Of a stretch of DNA of 56,852 nucleotides, positions 47,522 to 56,681 are shown piece by piece. The stretch's first letter is position 1; each line of letters opens with the position of its first letter. The notes beneath the pieces were generated by a model that saw only the letters and a list, made by a program, of their open reading frames with translations, ran no database searches and was not told the origin of the DNA. The DNA is taken from the NCBI GenBank assembly GCA_947574135.1, contig CANPIM010000017.1:1-56852 (forward strand), written 5' to 3'. Position numbers and translations under genes: made by a program. Source of the stretch: an uncultured Lachnospiraceae bacterium. GTDB taxonomy: Bacteria; Bacillota; Clostridia; Lachnospirales; Lachnospiraceae.

Positions 47522-48385
47522 ATGTACATTAATTCTGCGTATCTCAACCATTCTCTGGTGGATTTTAAGGACAAAAGCCGGCCTCTCATTGTGGGAAGCT
47601 GCGGCACCTACCATCTGTATACCCATCCCCGTCTCCCCACCCACCGGCCCAGGGGACGGCGGGATTTTCAGCTGCTCTACATTGCTGCTGGCAAGGCCCA
47701 CTTTTATTTTGACGGCAGCGACAAGGACACCGTGGTGCCAGCCGGCCATATGGTGGTCTATCGCCCAAGAGAGCCTCAGAGATACGTGTACTATGGAACC
47801 GATCAGACAGAGGTTTATTGGGTTCATTTTACAGGAAACAATGTGAAAAATATCCTTCGACACTATGGCATTGCCAATGATATGCGGGTGGTTCCCGCAG
47901 GGACTTCCCTGGAATATGCCAGACTTTTTAAGCAGATGATACAGGAGCTCCAAAAATGCCCCACCCATTACCCGGAGCTTCTGACCCTGCTGCTTTTACA
48001 GCTTCTCATTCAGATTCACAGGCAGATTACCCGAAAGCACGGACGTAAGGATGCCTATCTGGACACGGAGATGGAACTTGCCATGGAATTTTTCAATGAA
48101 AACTATCACAGAGAGATCCATATTGAGGAATACGCAGCCTCCCGGGGGATGAGCGTCAGTTGGTTCATCCGAAATTTTAAGCAATATGTACACACCACGC
48201 CTATGCAATATATTGTGGAGCGGCGCATGGCCAATGCCCAGGTGCTTCTGGAGACCACAAATTATAATGTCACGGAGATCGGGACTCTGGTGGGCTATGA
48301 CAATCCTCTGTATTTCAGCCGGATTTTCCGAAAGCAAAAGGGCATGTCCCCTTCCGAATACCGGAAACAGGGGAAAGAGCTCTAA
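47522..48385 (+). CDS. AraC-family regulator divergent from lacZ
   Basis: A 287-residue regulator with an N-terminal cupin sensor (RDFQLLYIAAGKAHFYFDG, about 55-75) and a C-terminal AraC DNA-binding domain (about 185-285) with IGTLVGYDNPLYFSRIFRKQKGMSPSEYRK. Its position divergent from lacZ makes it the likely activator of the lacZ-transporter unit. The gene ends 40 bp before attR, so its transcript can run into the distal ABC ATPase fragment; no terminator is visible between them. Confidence 0.92.
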   Translation: MYINSAYLNHSLVDFKDKSRPLIVGSCGTYHLYTHPRLPTHRPRGRRDFQLLYIAAGKAHFYFDGSDKDTVVPAGHMVVYRPREPQRYVYYGTDQTEVYWVHFTGNNVKNILRHYGIANDMRVVPAGTSLEYARLFKQMIQELQKCPTHYPELLTLLLLQLLIQIHRQITRKHGRKDAYLDTEMELAMEFFNENYHREIHIEEYAASRGMSVSWFIRNFKQYVHTTPMQYIVERRMANAQVLLETTNYNVTEIGTLVGYDNPLYFSRIFRKQKGMSPSEYRKQGKEL

Positions 48386-48403
48386 CGTGTGGCCATCTCA
48401 AAA

Positions 48404-48440
48404 GTTTCCATGATCATACCATGGGGAAATCCACCCTGCT
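48404..48440. other. attR of the serine-integrase element
   Basis: On the element side GTTTCCAT (48404-48411) and TACCA (48417-48421) mirror the attL arm with the same 5-bp gap. The proposed core AA is 48427-48428. Both arms end 5 bp from the core, so the rejoined ends have exact symmetry. Confidence 0.78.
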
Positions 48441-49056
48441 GTCTCTGATCTGCGGCCTGCTGGAGCCCTCGGATGGAGAAATCACCCTAAACGGCCTCCC
48501 CTTAAAAAAGGCCGGAGCCAATATCGGTTACATGCTGCAAAAGGATCACCTGTTTGAATGGCGCACCGTGTACAGCAATGTGACCCTGGGCCTGGAAATC
48601 CAGCATCGCCTGAATCCAAAAACCCGGGAAAACGTAGACTCTATGCTGGAAACCTACGGCCTGTCCGGCTTTCGGGACTCCCGGCCCTCTCAGCTCTCCG
48701 GCGGCATGCGGCAAAGGGCAGCCCTGATTCGCACCCTGGCTCTGGAGCCGGATTTACTTCTGTTGGATGAGCCCTTCTCCGCTCTGGACTATCAGACACG
48801 TCTCTCCGTCTGCGATGATATTGCAGGAATCATCAAAAAAGAACAAAAGACTGCCATCCTGGTAACCCACGATCTCTCTGAGGCTATCAGCATGGCGGAT
48901 GAGGTACTGGTGCTTTCCCGCCGCCCGGGACGCATTCGCAAACAGGTGCCCATTCACTTTGACATGGAAAACCGGACACCCATGGGCTCCCGGAACGCGC
49001 CGGAATTTAAAGATTATTTCAATCTCATATGGAAGGAGTTGAATACCAATGCCTGA
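48427..49056 (+). pseudogene. 3' part of the ABC ATPase gene (SsuB/TauB type)
   Basis: This fragment encodes the ATPase from the Walker A lysine onward (KSTLLSLICGLLEP), with the Q-loop MLQKDHLFEW, signature LSGGMRQRAAL, Walker B LLLLDEPFSALD and the His switch LVTHDLSEA. The element end supplies an in-frame ATG at 48421 giving MGKSTLL, but the Gly-rich half of the P-loop is lost, so an active ATPase is unlikely. The 3' end overlaps the permease gene by 8 bp. The family partner proteins import sulfonates, nitrate, taurine or pyrimidine precursors. Confidence 0.9.
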
Positions 49057-49864
49057 AAAGCCGTCACAACCGGAAATGTCTCTTGCCCAGCAAAGCTTTC
49101 TGGAGGAACGGAGGCGAAGGCGCCATTGGATTATGGCTGCCCGGGTTCTGCTTTTTCTCCTGTTTCTGGCCCTGTGGGAAACGGCAGCCAGAGCCCATTG
49201 GATTGACGCCTTTATTTTCAGCAGTCCCTCCCGGGTGTGCACCACCTTTTACGGAATGCTGCTGGATAAGAGCATCTTTCTCCATGTGGGCACCACCCTG
49301 CTGGAAACCCTGGTAAGCTTCGCCCTGGTCATTCTGTGCAGCCTGATCATTGCCGTCCTTCTCTGGTTAAGCTCCACCTTAGCCCAGGTGCTGGACCCCT
49401 ACCTGGTCATCTTAAACAGCCTGCCAAAATCTGCCCTGGCTCCCCTGCTCATTGTATGGCTGGGAGCAAATCAGCGGACCATTGTGGTAGCCGGAATGTC
49501 CGTGGCCATCTTCGGCAGCATTCTAACTATTTTTACCGGATTTTCCCAGGTAGACCCGGCAAAAATCAAGCTTATCTATACCCTTCGGGGAACCCGCTGG
49601 GATGTACTGCTAAAGGTGGTTCTCCCAAGCTCCGTCCCCACCTTTATCAACACCATGAAGGTGAATATCGGCCTCTGCCTGGTGGGCGTGGTCATCGGAG
49701 AATTTATCGGCAGCCGCCAGGGGCTGGGCTACCTGATTATCTATGGAAGTCAGGTGTTTAAGCTTGACTGGGTGATTATGAGCATCCTGCTTTTATGCAT
49801 TATGGCTCTGCTCCTATATTCCCTCATCCATGTGCTGGAAAAGTGCTGCCTCAAGGGGCTGTAA
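49049..49864 (+). CDS. ABC transporter permease (SsuC/TauC type)
   Basis: A 271-residue permease with six membrane helices and the cytoplasmic EAA-like loop FSQVDPAKIKLIYTLRGTRWDVLLKVVLPSSVPTF. The closing GEFIGSRQGLGYLIIYGSQVFKLDWV is typical of the nitrate/sulfonate/taurine group. AAGGAG lies 10 bp before the ATG, and the gene overlaps the ATPase. No substrate-binding protein gene follows, which is unusual; it must lie elsewhere or be lost. With the ATPase interrupted the system is probably inactive. Confidence 0.9.
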   Translation: MPEKPSQPEMSLAQQSFLEERRRRRHWIMAARVLLFLLFLALWETAARAHWIDAFIFSSPSRVCTTFYGMLLDKSIFLHVGTTLLETLVSFALVILCSLIIAVLLWLSSTLAQVLDPYLVILNSLPKSALAPLLIVWLGANQRTIVVAGMSVAIFGSILTIFTGFSQVDPAKIKLIYTLRGTRWDVLLKVVLPSSVPTFINTMKVNIGLCLVGVVIGEFIGSRQGLGYLIIYGSQVFKLDWVIMSILLLCIMALLLYSLIHVLEKCCLKGL

Positions 49865-49870
49865 AAAACA

Positions 49871-49894
49871 CAGGAGATGCCGAGGCACCTCCTG
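49871..49894 (-). terminator. Terminator of the surface protein gene
   Basis: CAGGAGATGCC (49871-49881) pairs with GGCACCTCCTG (49884-49894) with one mismatch. On the minus strand it is followed by a run of six T, so it mainly ends the long surface protein gene; it may also slow transcription from the ABC permease gene. Confidence 0.8.
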
Positions 49895-49942
49895 GATACA
49901 TATCTTATGAAAAATCACACCTTCCAAGTCTTTGCGCTTTCA

Positions 49943-52900
49943 TCACCTGCGCTTCTTTTCACGCCATTTGGCAAAACCATTCCCTGACAGTTTCCCCAGA
50001 ATCAAGAATAACATTCCTATCCCAGATAAAAGAAACACAGCCAACAGACTCCCTAAAGGAGCAGGATCCCCGCTGTCTGCCGCATGTATGCGCACTCCCG
50101 GCTGACCTGGGCTCGAGGAAGAGCCTGGCTCCTGGCCGGAACCCGGATCTTCGGGAAGCTCTTCCTCCTTCCTGTTAATGAAAACCGCTGTGTAAACCTC
50201 CTTGTCCTCAATGGTCCCCTTCTCTCCCCGGGCCGTGAAGGTATAGCCATCCTGATTTGCTTCCTTCTCCACAATGGAATACTGGGTACCCACTGGTACA
50301 AAAATCAAAATGTGCTGATCATGGTGCAGGGTCACGCTGTCTCCGCTGGAAATATCCCCGGATTTATCTCCTGTATAATGGAACAAATCCTCCAGTTCCT
50401 CTCCGTCTGCATCCTGAAAGGTCACGGTAAACGTAAAGTCTCTTGTCCTGTCTCCGCTACCGGCTACCGCCTTATGGATAATCAAAACCCCCATGTCTCC
50501 CCAGGGCTGCTTGCTGTTGAAGAAGGGCGCAAAGGAAGAGGCATCCTTAATAATTTCCTCGCTGACAGACCCATCCTCGGGAAGCACATACCATCCCTCT
50601 CCGGAATCGTCCTCCTCTGTGACTGTAAATTTCGTACCTGCCGGCAATCCGAGAATATTGATCTGCTCATCGTGGTGGAGGGGGAATTTCTGTCCGCTGG
50701 AAAGATAGCCCGCCTTATTGGTTCCGTAAAAATAATAATTTCCCGAAAGAGGATGCCCCTCTTCGTCTGTCAATTCAATGGTAAAGGTAAAATTCCGTGT
50801 ATAATCCGCCTCTGTAAGATCCTCCCCGCTGAGCATTTTCTGTAGCACCAGGCGGCCGGTGTTGGTATCCTGGGTTGTCTGATCCGTCACCACTACCACA
50901 TTCAGCAAGCTAAACAAATTGGTGATATCCACCCCTTCCAGGTTATCCTTATTGGCATCGTTGACCGCTCCTTCATATTGTCCGTTCAGACCTGCCCAGT
51001 TTTGCTGTATTCGCGCCCGGATAAAGCCGGTATCCGCCACAAAATAAGGCTTGTACAGCATTCCGCCGTCCTCGTTATGGAGACCGTAGTCCACAATGGT
51101 ATTCCTTCCAAAGTGGAGATTCATGGAGCGCTGCACATTTGTGGTTCCTGCAAGCATCACATCTGTCCAGTCTCCAGGCAAAACCTCTGTATTTTCCGAG
51201 GGCTGACGCTGCTCAAAGGCTGTGATGTCCCGAAGGGTAATGTCCACGTCATCGCTCATGGCAAACTGGCGCATGGTCTGCGTCAGCCGGCCCACCCCGG
51301 CCATGACCGACACGCCGTCTGCCTCTGTCCCCGCGTCAGCATACACCGAGTAGGTGCCCACTACCACAGGAATGACGGTATTGTTCATGGTACAGCCCTC
51401 GGGGACAGCCATCTCCCGCAGATAATAACGGCTCCTTCTCTCCGTAGCCCACCCGATTTGCGCATGTCCCGGGCTATTGTCATTGGCCGGAGAAAAGATA
51501 AGCGTCCCCTCCTGTCCATTCACCGTGGCTGTCGTTCCCTGAGCCACAGGAGTGCCGCTACAGGATGCATCGGTGTACAGACCAAATTGGGCCCCATTGC
51601 AAAGCTTACCATCCTGATCAATTTTCATAACCCAAAGCTCCCGCTGTTCATTGGGAACATAAATCAGAGAGCGGAAATCCCGGCTGAACTGTTGTGGATT
51701 CAGGAAACTAAAGCCATTGCCGCTTTCCGTGCCGGTTACGCTTGTCCCCAAAATTCTCTGAAGGGTGGCTTGCGTACCGTGCTCCTTCACATAGCGTCCA
51801 AGAGCTCCATAACGTGCCTGGGCATCTCCCTCATGGATCCCCAGAGCCTCCAAAGCCTCCGGCTCAATGATCCCATAGAGCATTTGCAAATCACCGGCAG
51901 CATTGTTAAGCAGATATCGATTGGCCAGTCCCGGCAGATCACTGAGGGTTCCCGTTAGGCGAAGATTATCCTCGTCCCAAATAAGCTGCCAGTTGGGATA
52001 TTTATCGTCAGCAGCCTGCTCCAGCGCGGCTCCCAATACAGAGCTCTGCCATTCCAGAGCATTGGGATTTTGGGGAGCCTGGGAAACCGTAAATCCACCG
52101 AGATTGCTGCCATACAATGGCTCCCAGGTATTGTCCGACTTCTGCAGCAGAAGCGGAACAGCCACAATCAGGCCGTCACGCTGCTTATCCCGGCTCACGG
52201 CCTGGCTTACGGGCGTAACATCTCCACTGGTAAGGTCAAAGCTTCCATAGTTCAGACTTCCCGTTCCGGCCACATGGACCAGGGAACAGGCGTAAGCCCC
52301 GGTGGTCCATCGATTGGCTACGGAGAGCATAGCCGTATTGGGATCGTAGTGCAGCACAAGCTCCACCGGCAGAGTACGGTACCCGGGGGGTGTCCGGGTC
52401 TCCTTTAAAATATAATAGGCGTCTCCCCGATCCGCAAAGTTAAAATAATTTCCGTTTTCATCAAGAAACCGGGCGCTTCCGTCAGAGGCCGTGGTAAGAT
52501 GGACAAAGGCGCTTCCCTCCGCCTGCTTTACATAAAATTCCTGGGTTCCCTGGGCGGCGTTATCCGTATAAAGGCAGCGAATTGCCCCGGCAGGATCCGT
52601 GGTTCTCTCCGCCGGACAGAGATCAAACTCCACGCCCTCCAGAGGATTTCCCTCCTGATCCACCTTTTTCACCTGCTGGTACAGTGGAGACTGGAGGTTA
52701 AAGCGAAGGGCCAGGCTGGAATCATAGTTTCCCCGCTCCAGATAGAACATTTTCAGGGTGTGGCTGGTGTTGCTGGCAAAGGTATTCCCCTTCCAGAGAG
52801 TCGTATCCGCCCTCTTCGCGTTTTCAAACTGCTGTTTCAGATTTGTACTTTGCGTTGGCGGCGCATCCTGATATAGCTTTTCCAAATCTACGGTACCGTC

Positions 52901-55369
52901 AGCCTTATAGGGGAAGCCATTGGTTTTCCAACTCTGTCCCACAAAGACCTCCCCGGTAGAAAAATCAATGGTGCCATAGATCTCGCTGTGGATCCCGCCC
53001 AGGTCCAGCACTAACACATCATCAATGAAAATCCAGACATCATCGTCTCCGGAAAACTGGAAGGTCATGGGATCGTTGTTGGCTGCCCCCGTATTGATCT
53101 GACCATTTAAGGGCTGCCGAAAGTCGATGGTTACGGTCATGCCCAGGTGATGGTTCATATATCCTGCGGTGGTCTTTAGATTGTTGCTGCTGATGTTCTC
53201 GTTGCCATCAAGCCTTCCGTCTTTTACCAGATCGAAAACCTCTTCACCTGTATTAAAAGGAAAGAAATTGCCTACGCTCCGCTTATCTTCTGTAAAACCG
53301 CCATTTTCATAGCTTCCATCTGTGCGATCTACAGCAGGCGCATCATAAAGAATAAATTTTTCCTTCTCTTCATTATACTCCGCAAAGTTTTGACGCATGT
53401 CATAATAATAGTAACCATTGTTATCAATCTGGAATAATCCCGTTACATCTTTATAGGAACTTTTAGAACCATGTGCCACATCAGGATCAAACAGGTAAGC
53501 TAGTGAGGGATTCTCTCCTTGGTTTCGCCAATTATTAATAACCGGTTTACTGACATTTTGAAGATCATCACTTTTGCGTAAATTGCCATACGCATCATTA
53601 TGTGTTCCACAAAGCTCATAATCACTTATTTTACCATACTTATCTATCTGCTTATCTATTTTCCCTGTATCAATGACCGGGTAACCATCCTCCAGAAGAG
53701 ACTTGACAATTCCGGTCATTCCGGCCTCTTCTTTGCCATAATCCGAACTAGCTCCGGCTCCTTTATTCCAAAATCCAGCATGAATATTCCCATCACCAAA
53801 AAGTAATAGCTTTCCCTCGTTAATTCCATTATTCCAATCCTCCATGCCAGTACGTTCTACTGGATCACCCTTTAGATTTATATGAATATCATTCTTCTCT
53901 AAAAGGTCGCCCTTGGTATTTTCACTATCATCTACCCAATAATCAAACAGGTTTACTGTCGTATTCGCAGGATTCACGCTGGGGACCATATGCTCCTCCA
54001 GATGTAGGTCATGGAGAGTAACCGTAAGATTAATGACTCTTTTATCCTCTGCTGTGTCAACTGCATTGTTTTCATCACCTTCATATACCCAATCTGGATC
54101 ATTTGTATTGACACGAATTCGATATCCTGTATTATAAACAGGCATAGCATAAAAAGTGAATGATGTTCCATCTTGTATAGATTCCTGATTCACAACCTCA
54201 TCAATATTCCATTCTATTTCCACATATCCTTCTATGATTCCTGTACCAGGATTCTCCTCTTTAGGAATTAAGCCAGCATCAACCAACTGATTATTCGTGT
54301 TATATCCTTTACAGCTAATTCTATCCGGAAGAACATTTGATATCTTTTTAATTAACGCATCCCTATCTGAGGTAATGGCTAAATAATAATCCATGGAATA
54401 CGTATAACTGCTTGCATCTTTTGTGATCTCAGAACCACCGCGGGATACATATTCCCAATCACTAACATATTTATCTGTCACGCTGCCAGGATATACCTCT
54501 CCCCCACCTAATTCCACCAACACCTCCACCTTGGGCGCTTCTTCCCCCAAGGCATACCCCTCCGGCAAAGCAGCCGTCAGGACATAGCTTCCCTCCCAGG
54601 CTCCCTCCTCCGGAAAGACAGTAAAATCCCAGGCCAGCTTCAGAACCTCCTCCCGTTCCTCTGCCAGCCTGGCTGTAATTTCTGCAGGCAGTAGCTCCGC
54701 CAACAGCTCCGCAGTCACCGTATTCTCTTCACTGGCGCCGGGAAGGCCCAGGCCCCACTGTCCCAGCTCCTCGCTCCATACCAGCATTTCCTCCTGGTCC
54801 ACCCACTCCCAGGAATACACCCTTGCAGCTACTTCTCCCTCTTCCTCCGGATCCGAAACTTCCCCGTCCTCCGGCTTCTTGTTCTCCTCACCATTCGCTC
54901 CGTCCCCGGCTTCCGACCCAACACTCGTCTCCGGTTTGCCCTCAGCCTCCGACTCGTCCCCGGTTCCCGGCTGTTCTCCGATCTCTGCCCCAACTTCGGT
55001 CCCCGGCTTGTCCCCACCTTCTGCCTCCGGATTATCACTGTTCTCTGGCTGATCCCCGACTTCCGGTTTTTGTTCTCCGGCCTCCGGCCCCTCATATGCG
55101 TAGGGGCAATCCAGTACCCGGGTCACACAGCCACTCTCCTCCGTACAGGTATGCCCCTCTGTTTCGGACAGATCTTCCTCCTGACTTTCCTTGTTATGTA
55201 CACATACCGTCTCCAGCTTGTAGCATTCATCATTATGTTCATGTTCTTCATAACTACAGGCACTTCCTGATTTCTCCTCTGCCTTTCCGACCAACTGCAT
55301 TCCAGAAAATGCAGAACCAAAAACCGTACAGCAAAGTAACAGGCTCAACATCCTCCGCTTTACCCTCAT
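49943..55369 (-). CDS. 1,808-residue surface protein with fibro-slime, SpaA-like and repeat domains
   Basis: A secreted, membrane- or wall-anchored protein. A signal peptide (1-31) is followed by a His/Cys region (HEHNDECY, CTEESGC, about 40-90), then an acidic Pro/Glu/Gly linker (95-185) and a unique region. A fibro-slime-type (PA14-like) domain has DDDVWIFIDDVLVLDLGG near residue 775. A SpaA/Cna-B-like domain starts near 900 (VKKVDQEGNPLEGVEFDL). Two homologous beta domains start near 1510 and 1630 (RNFTFTIEL and RDFTFTVTF). The end has DSGDPAPLG, one hydrophobic helix and a basic tail, resembling a sortase signal but without LPXTG. GGAGGG precedes the ATG. It is likely an adhesin or pilin-like protein. 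The middle part of the gene is AT-rich. Confidence 0.88.
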   Translation of the reverse strand: MRVKRRMLSLLLCCTVFGSAFSGMQLVGKAEEKSGSACSYEEHEHNDECYKLETVCVHNKESQEEDLSETEGHTCTEESGCVTRVLDCPYAYEGPEAGEQKPEVGDQPENSDNPEAEGGDKPGTEVGAEIGEQPGTGDESEAEGKPETSVGSEAGDGANGEENKKPEDGEVSDPEEEGEVAARVYSWEWVDQEEMLVWSEELGQWGLGLPGASEENTVTAELLAELLPAEITARLAEEREEVLKLAWDFTVFPEEGAWEGSYVLTAALPEGYALGEEAPKVEVLVELGGGEVYPGSVTDKYVSDWEYVSRGGSEITKDASSYTYSMDYYLAITSDRDALIKKISNVLPDRISCKGYNTNNQLVDAGLIPKEENPGTGIIEGYVEIEWNIDEVVNQESIQDGTSFTFYAMPVYNTGYRIRVNTNDPDWVYEGDENNAVDTAEDKRVINLTVTLHDLHLEEHMVPSVNPANTTVNLFDYWVDDSENTKGDLLEKNDIHINLKGDPVERTGMEDWNNGINEGKLLLFGDGNIHAGFWNKGAGASSDYGKEEAGMTGIVKSLLEDGYPVIDTGKIDKQIDKYGKISDYELCGTHNDAYGNLRKSDDLQNVSKPVINNWRNQGENPSLAYLFDPDVAHGSKSSYKDVTGLFQIDNNGYYYYDMRQNFAEYNEEKEKFILYDAPAVDRTDGSYENGGFTEDKRSVGNFFPFNTGEEVFDLVKDGRLDGNENISSNNLKTTAGYMNHHLGMTVTIDFRQPLNGQINTGAANNDPMTFQFSGDDDVWIFIDDVLVLDLGGIHSEIYGTIDFSTGEVFVGQSWKTNGFPYKADGTVDLEKLYQDAPPTQSTNLKQQFENAKRADTTLWKGNTFASNTSHTLKMFYLERGNYDSSLALRFNLQSPLYQQVKKVDQEGNPLEGVEFDLCPAERTTDPAGAIRCLYTDNAAQGTQEFYVKQAEGSAFVHLTTASDGSARFLDENGNYFNFADRGDAYYILKETRTPPGYRTLPVELVLHYDPNTAMLSVANRWTTGAYACSLVHVAGTGSLNYGSFDLTSGDVTPVSQAVSRDKQRDGLIVAVPLLLQKSDNTWEPLYGSNLGGFTVSQAPQNPNALEWQSSVLGAALEQAADDKYPNWQLIWDEDNLRLTGTLSDLPGLANRYLLNNAAGDLQMLYGIIEPEALEALGIHEGDAQARYGALGRYVKEHGTQATLQRILGTSVTGTESGNGFSFLNPQQFSRDFRSLIYVPNEQRELWVMKIDQDGKLCNGAQFGLYTDASCSGTPVAQGTTATVNGQEGTLIFSPANDNSPGHAQIGWATERRSRYYLREMAVPEGCTMNNTVIPVVVGTYSVYADAGTEADGVSVMAGVGRLTQTMRQFAMSDDVDITLRDITAFEQRQPSENTEVLPGDWTDVMLAGTTNVQRSMNLHFGRNTIVDYGLHNEDGGMLYKPYFVADTGFIRARIQQNWAGLNGQYEGAVNDANKDNLEGVDITNLFSLLNVVVVTDQTTQDTNTGRLVLQKMLSGEDLTEADYTRNFTFTIELTDEEGHPLSGNYYFYGTNKAGYLSSGQKFPLHHDEQINILGLPAGTKFTVTEEDDSGEGWYVLPEDGSVSEEIIKDASSFAPFFNSKQPWGDMGVLIIHKAVAGSGDRTRDFTFTVTFQDADGEELEDLFHYTGDKSGDISSGDSVTLHHDQHILIFVPVGTQYSIVEKEANQDGYTFTARGEKGTIEDKEVYTAVFINRKEEELPEDPGSGQEPGSSSSPGQPGVRIHAADSGDPAPLGSLLAVFLLSGIGMLFLILGKLSGNGFAKWREKKRR
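53300..54480 (-). other. AT-rich segment inside the surface protein gene
   Basis: Codon and base use change visibly between about 54480 and 53300 (roughly residues 297-690). Here AT-ending codons dominate, whereas the flanks are rich in GC-ending codons like the rest of the window. This pattern suggests that the segment was exchanged by recombination with an allele from a lower-GC source. The borders are approximate. Confidence 0.6.
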
Positions 55370-55409
55370 GACAATCCCTCCAAGTCAGCTAAATTCTCCC
55401 GTCGATGGA

Positions 55410-55439
55410 ATTAAATCAGGAACCTTATCCTTTGTTCAA
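55410..55439 (-). promoter_or_regulatory. Candidate promoter of the surface protein gene
   Basis: TTGAAC (55434-55439) and TTTAAT (55410-55415) on the minus strand with 18-bp spacing, about 40 bp before the start codon. Confidence 0.5.
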
Positions 55440-55529
55440 CCCCCCGGCAACCTTCCTCACTTAACCATTTCCTCATAATTATAACAACATGTAAAAAAAA
55501 GTACAAGAACCAATTTTGCTCTCCGGAAA

Positions 55530-55555
55530 AGCTTCTTGGGATAGCTTCTTGGGAT
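55530..55555. repeat. 13-bp perfect tandem duplication
   Basis: AGCTTCTTGGGAT occurs twice in direct succession (55530-55542 and 55543-55555) in the gene-poor region upstream of the surface protein gene. Nothing else is visible in 55440-55600. Confidence 0.8.
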
Positions 55556-55604
55556 TCAGGGATGCGCTGGTTCCCGGCTTGTAAAACCAAAATGTTTATG
55601 GTAG

Positions 55605-55826
55605 TATGGAGATACGAAAACAGAAGGAAAAACAAGTCTTTTTAAAGACAATACTCCTCTGGCTGAATTTGTGTTGTGCATTATCACCGAAAAACCAGAT
55701 AGAATGATTACTGATTGTGAAACACATAAAAGATATGAAAAGACTGTCTGGGGCGCGTTCTGTCTGCCTGGACGCATATGGAACGGATTCAGCCGGAAAA
55801 GTATACGTGTACATGTTTCCATGTAA
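55605..55826 (+). pseudogene. Possible gene remnant followed by a terminator-like hairpin
   Basis: A 73-codon open stretch without a usable start, beginning after a TAG at 55602-55604. It reads like real protein (KDNTPLAEFVLCIITEKPD, then KTVWGAFCLPGRIWNG). Its stop lies in the left arm of a 12-bp hairpin, as in a gene end with terminator. It may be the 3' end of a deleted gene. I do not recognise the protein, and chance is possible. Confidence 0.25.
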
Positions 55827-55859
55827 ATGGGTAAAATGGAAGGCCCATACATGGAAACA
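55814..55859 (+). terminator. Hairpin with 12-bp perfect stem
   Basis: TGTTTCCATGTA (55814-55825) pairs with TACATGGAAACA (55848-55859), loop 22 bases, followed by ATTATTTTAG on the plus strand. The stretch 55860-56068 shows no gene. Confidence 0.55.
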
Positions 55860-56068
55860 ATTATTTTAGAGAACACATGGATTCGGTGATTTAGTTTTTC
55901 CTCCGGAAATGCAGGCAACGCCCAAGCCAGGTACTCGCACGGTCAGGAAGTCTGGTTGAAAAATAATCTATCCTTTTAATATGTGCAGGAAAACAAGGCG
56001 GAATATGCCGCAAAGCTGTTAGAAATTTGATTCGTGATCTCAAAAGCAGGTGAAGGAGAACCGGCATT

Positions 56069-56545
56069 ATGTTTTGGAAAAAGGAAAAACCCAAATTTGA
56101 AGTACGCCCATTGTACTTCATCCGTGAGGAGCTGGAACTGATCAGGGAGTTTTGCTGGCAACCCAAACTGGCAGCAGGCAAAATCTACACAGAGGAAGAA
56201 ATAGACGCGGTAGAAAAACGGCTGAACTTTCAGCTGCCACAGCCTCTCCGGGAACTTTATCTGGTGCTGGGCGACTATATGTGCGATAAGAAAGATACCT
56301 GGTTCTGCCGCCCGGAGGAGCTCCATTGGAGCGATAAGTATCTGTTGGTGACAGCTATGGAGAGAACCAATCGGGGATGGGGGATTTACCGAAAAGATCC
56401 CTATCTTTCCGTATATAACTGGCAGCGAAGCGGGGTCAACAGTTACGGCGAAGAGAAGGATAAAAAACCGAAATCAGAGGTCATAAGAGGAACCGGTCTG
56501 CTTTATGCTGCTGACAAAGACGGCTGCAGGGAGCGGCTTGCTTGA
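56069..56545 (+). CDS. SMI1/KNR4 (SUKH)-like protein
   Basis: A 158-residue cytoplasmic protein starting MFWKKEKPKFEVRPLYF, with AAGGAG before the ATG. The stretch TEEEIDAVEKRLNFQLPQPLRELYLVLGDYM matches the SMI1/KNR4 (SUKH) motif of an acidic helix, LP and LRELY. Many such proteins in bacteria are immunity proteins against contact-dependent or polymorphic toxins, others are of unknown role. No toxin gene lies beside it in the window. The region after the stop to 56681 holds no supported gene. Confidence 0.6.
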   Translation: MFWKKEKPKFEVRPLYFIREELELIREFCWQPKLAAGKIYTEEEIDAVEKRLNFQLPQPLRELYLVLGDYMCDKKDTWFCRPEELHWSDKYLLVTAMERTNRGWGIYRKDPYLSVYNWQRSGVNSYGEEKDKKPKSEVIRGTGLLYAADKDGCRERLA

Positions 56546-56681
56546 AAAGGTTCAGAAACAGACCGGTCTGGCTTTTCATGTGGGATTTTAGGGACAAGCA
56601 AGACTTGGACAGGCTTGTCATATGGAATTTTAAAAACAGGCCGGCCGGATAGGAAAATGAGAAGGCTGGCAGAGGGAGCAG

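Noticed and set aside
55556-55918. A 120-codon minus-strand frame upstream of the surface protein gene.
   Set aside because: No ribosome site, and it crosses the perfect hairpin at 55814-55859; nothing protein-like is visible.
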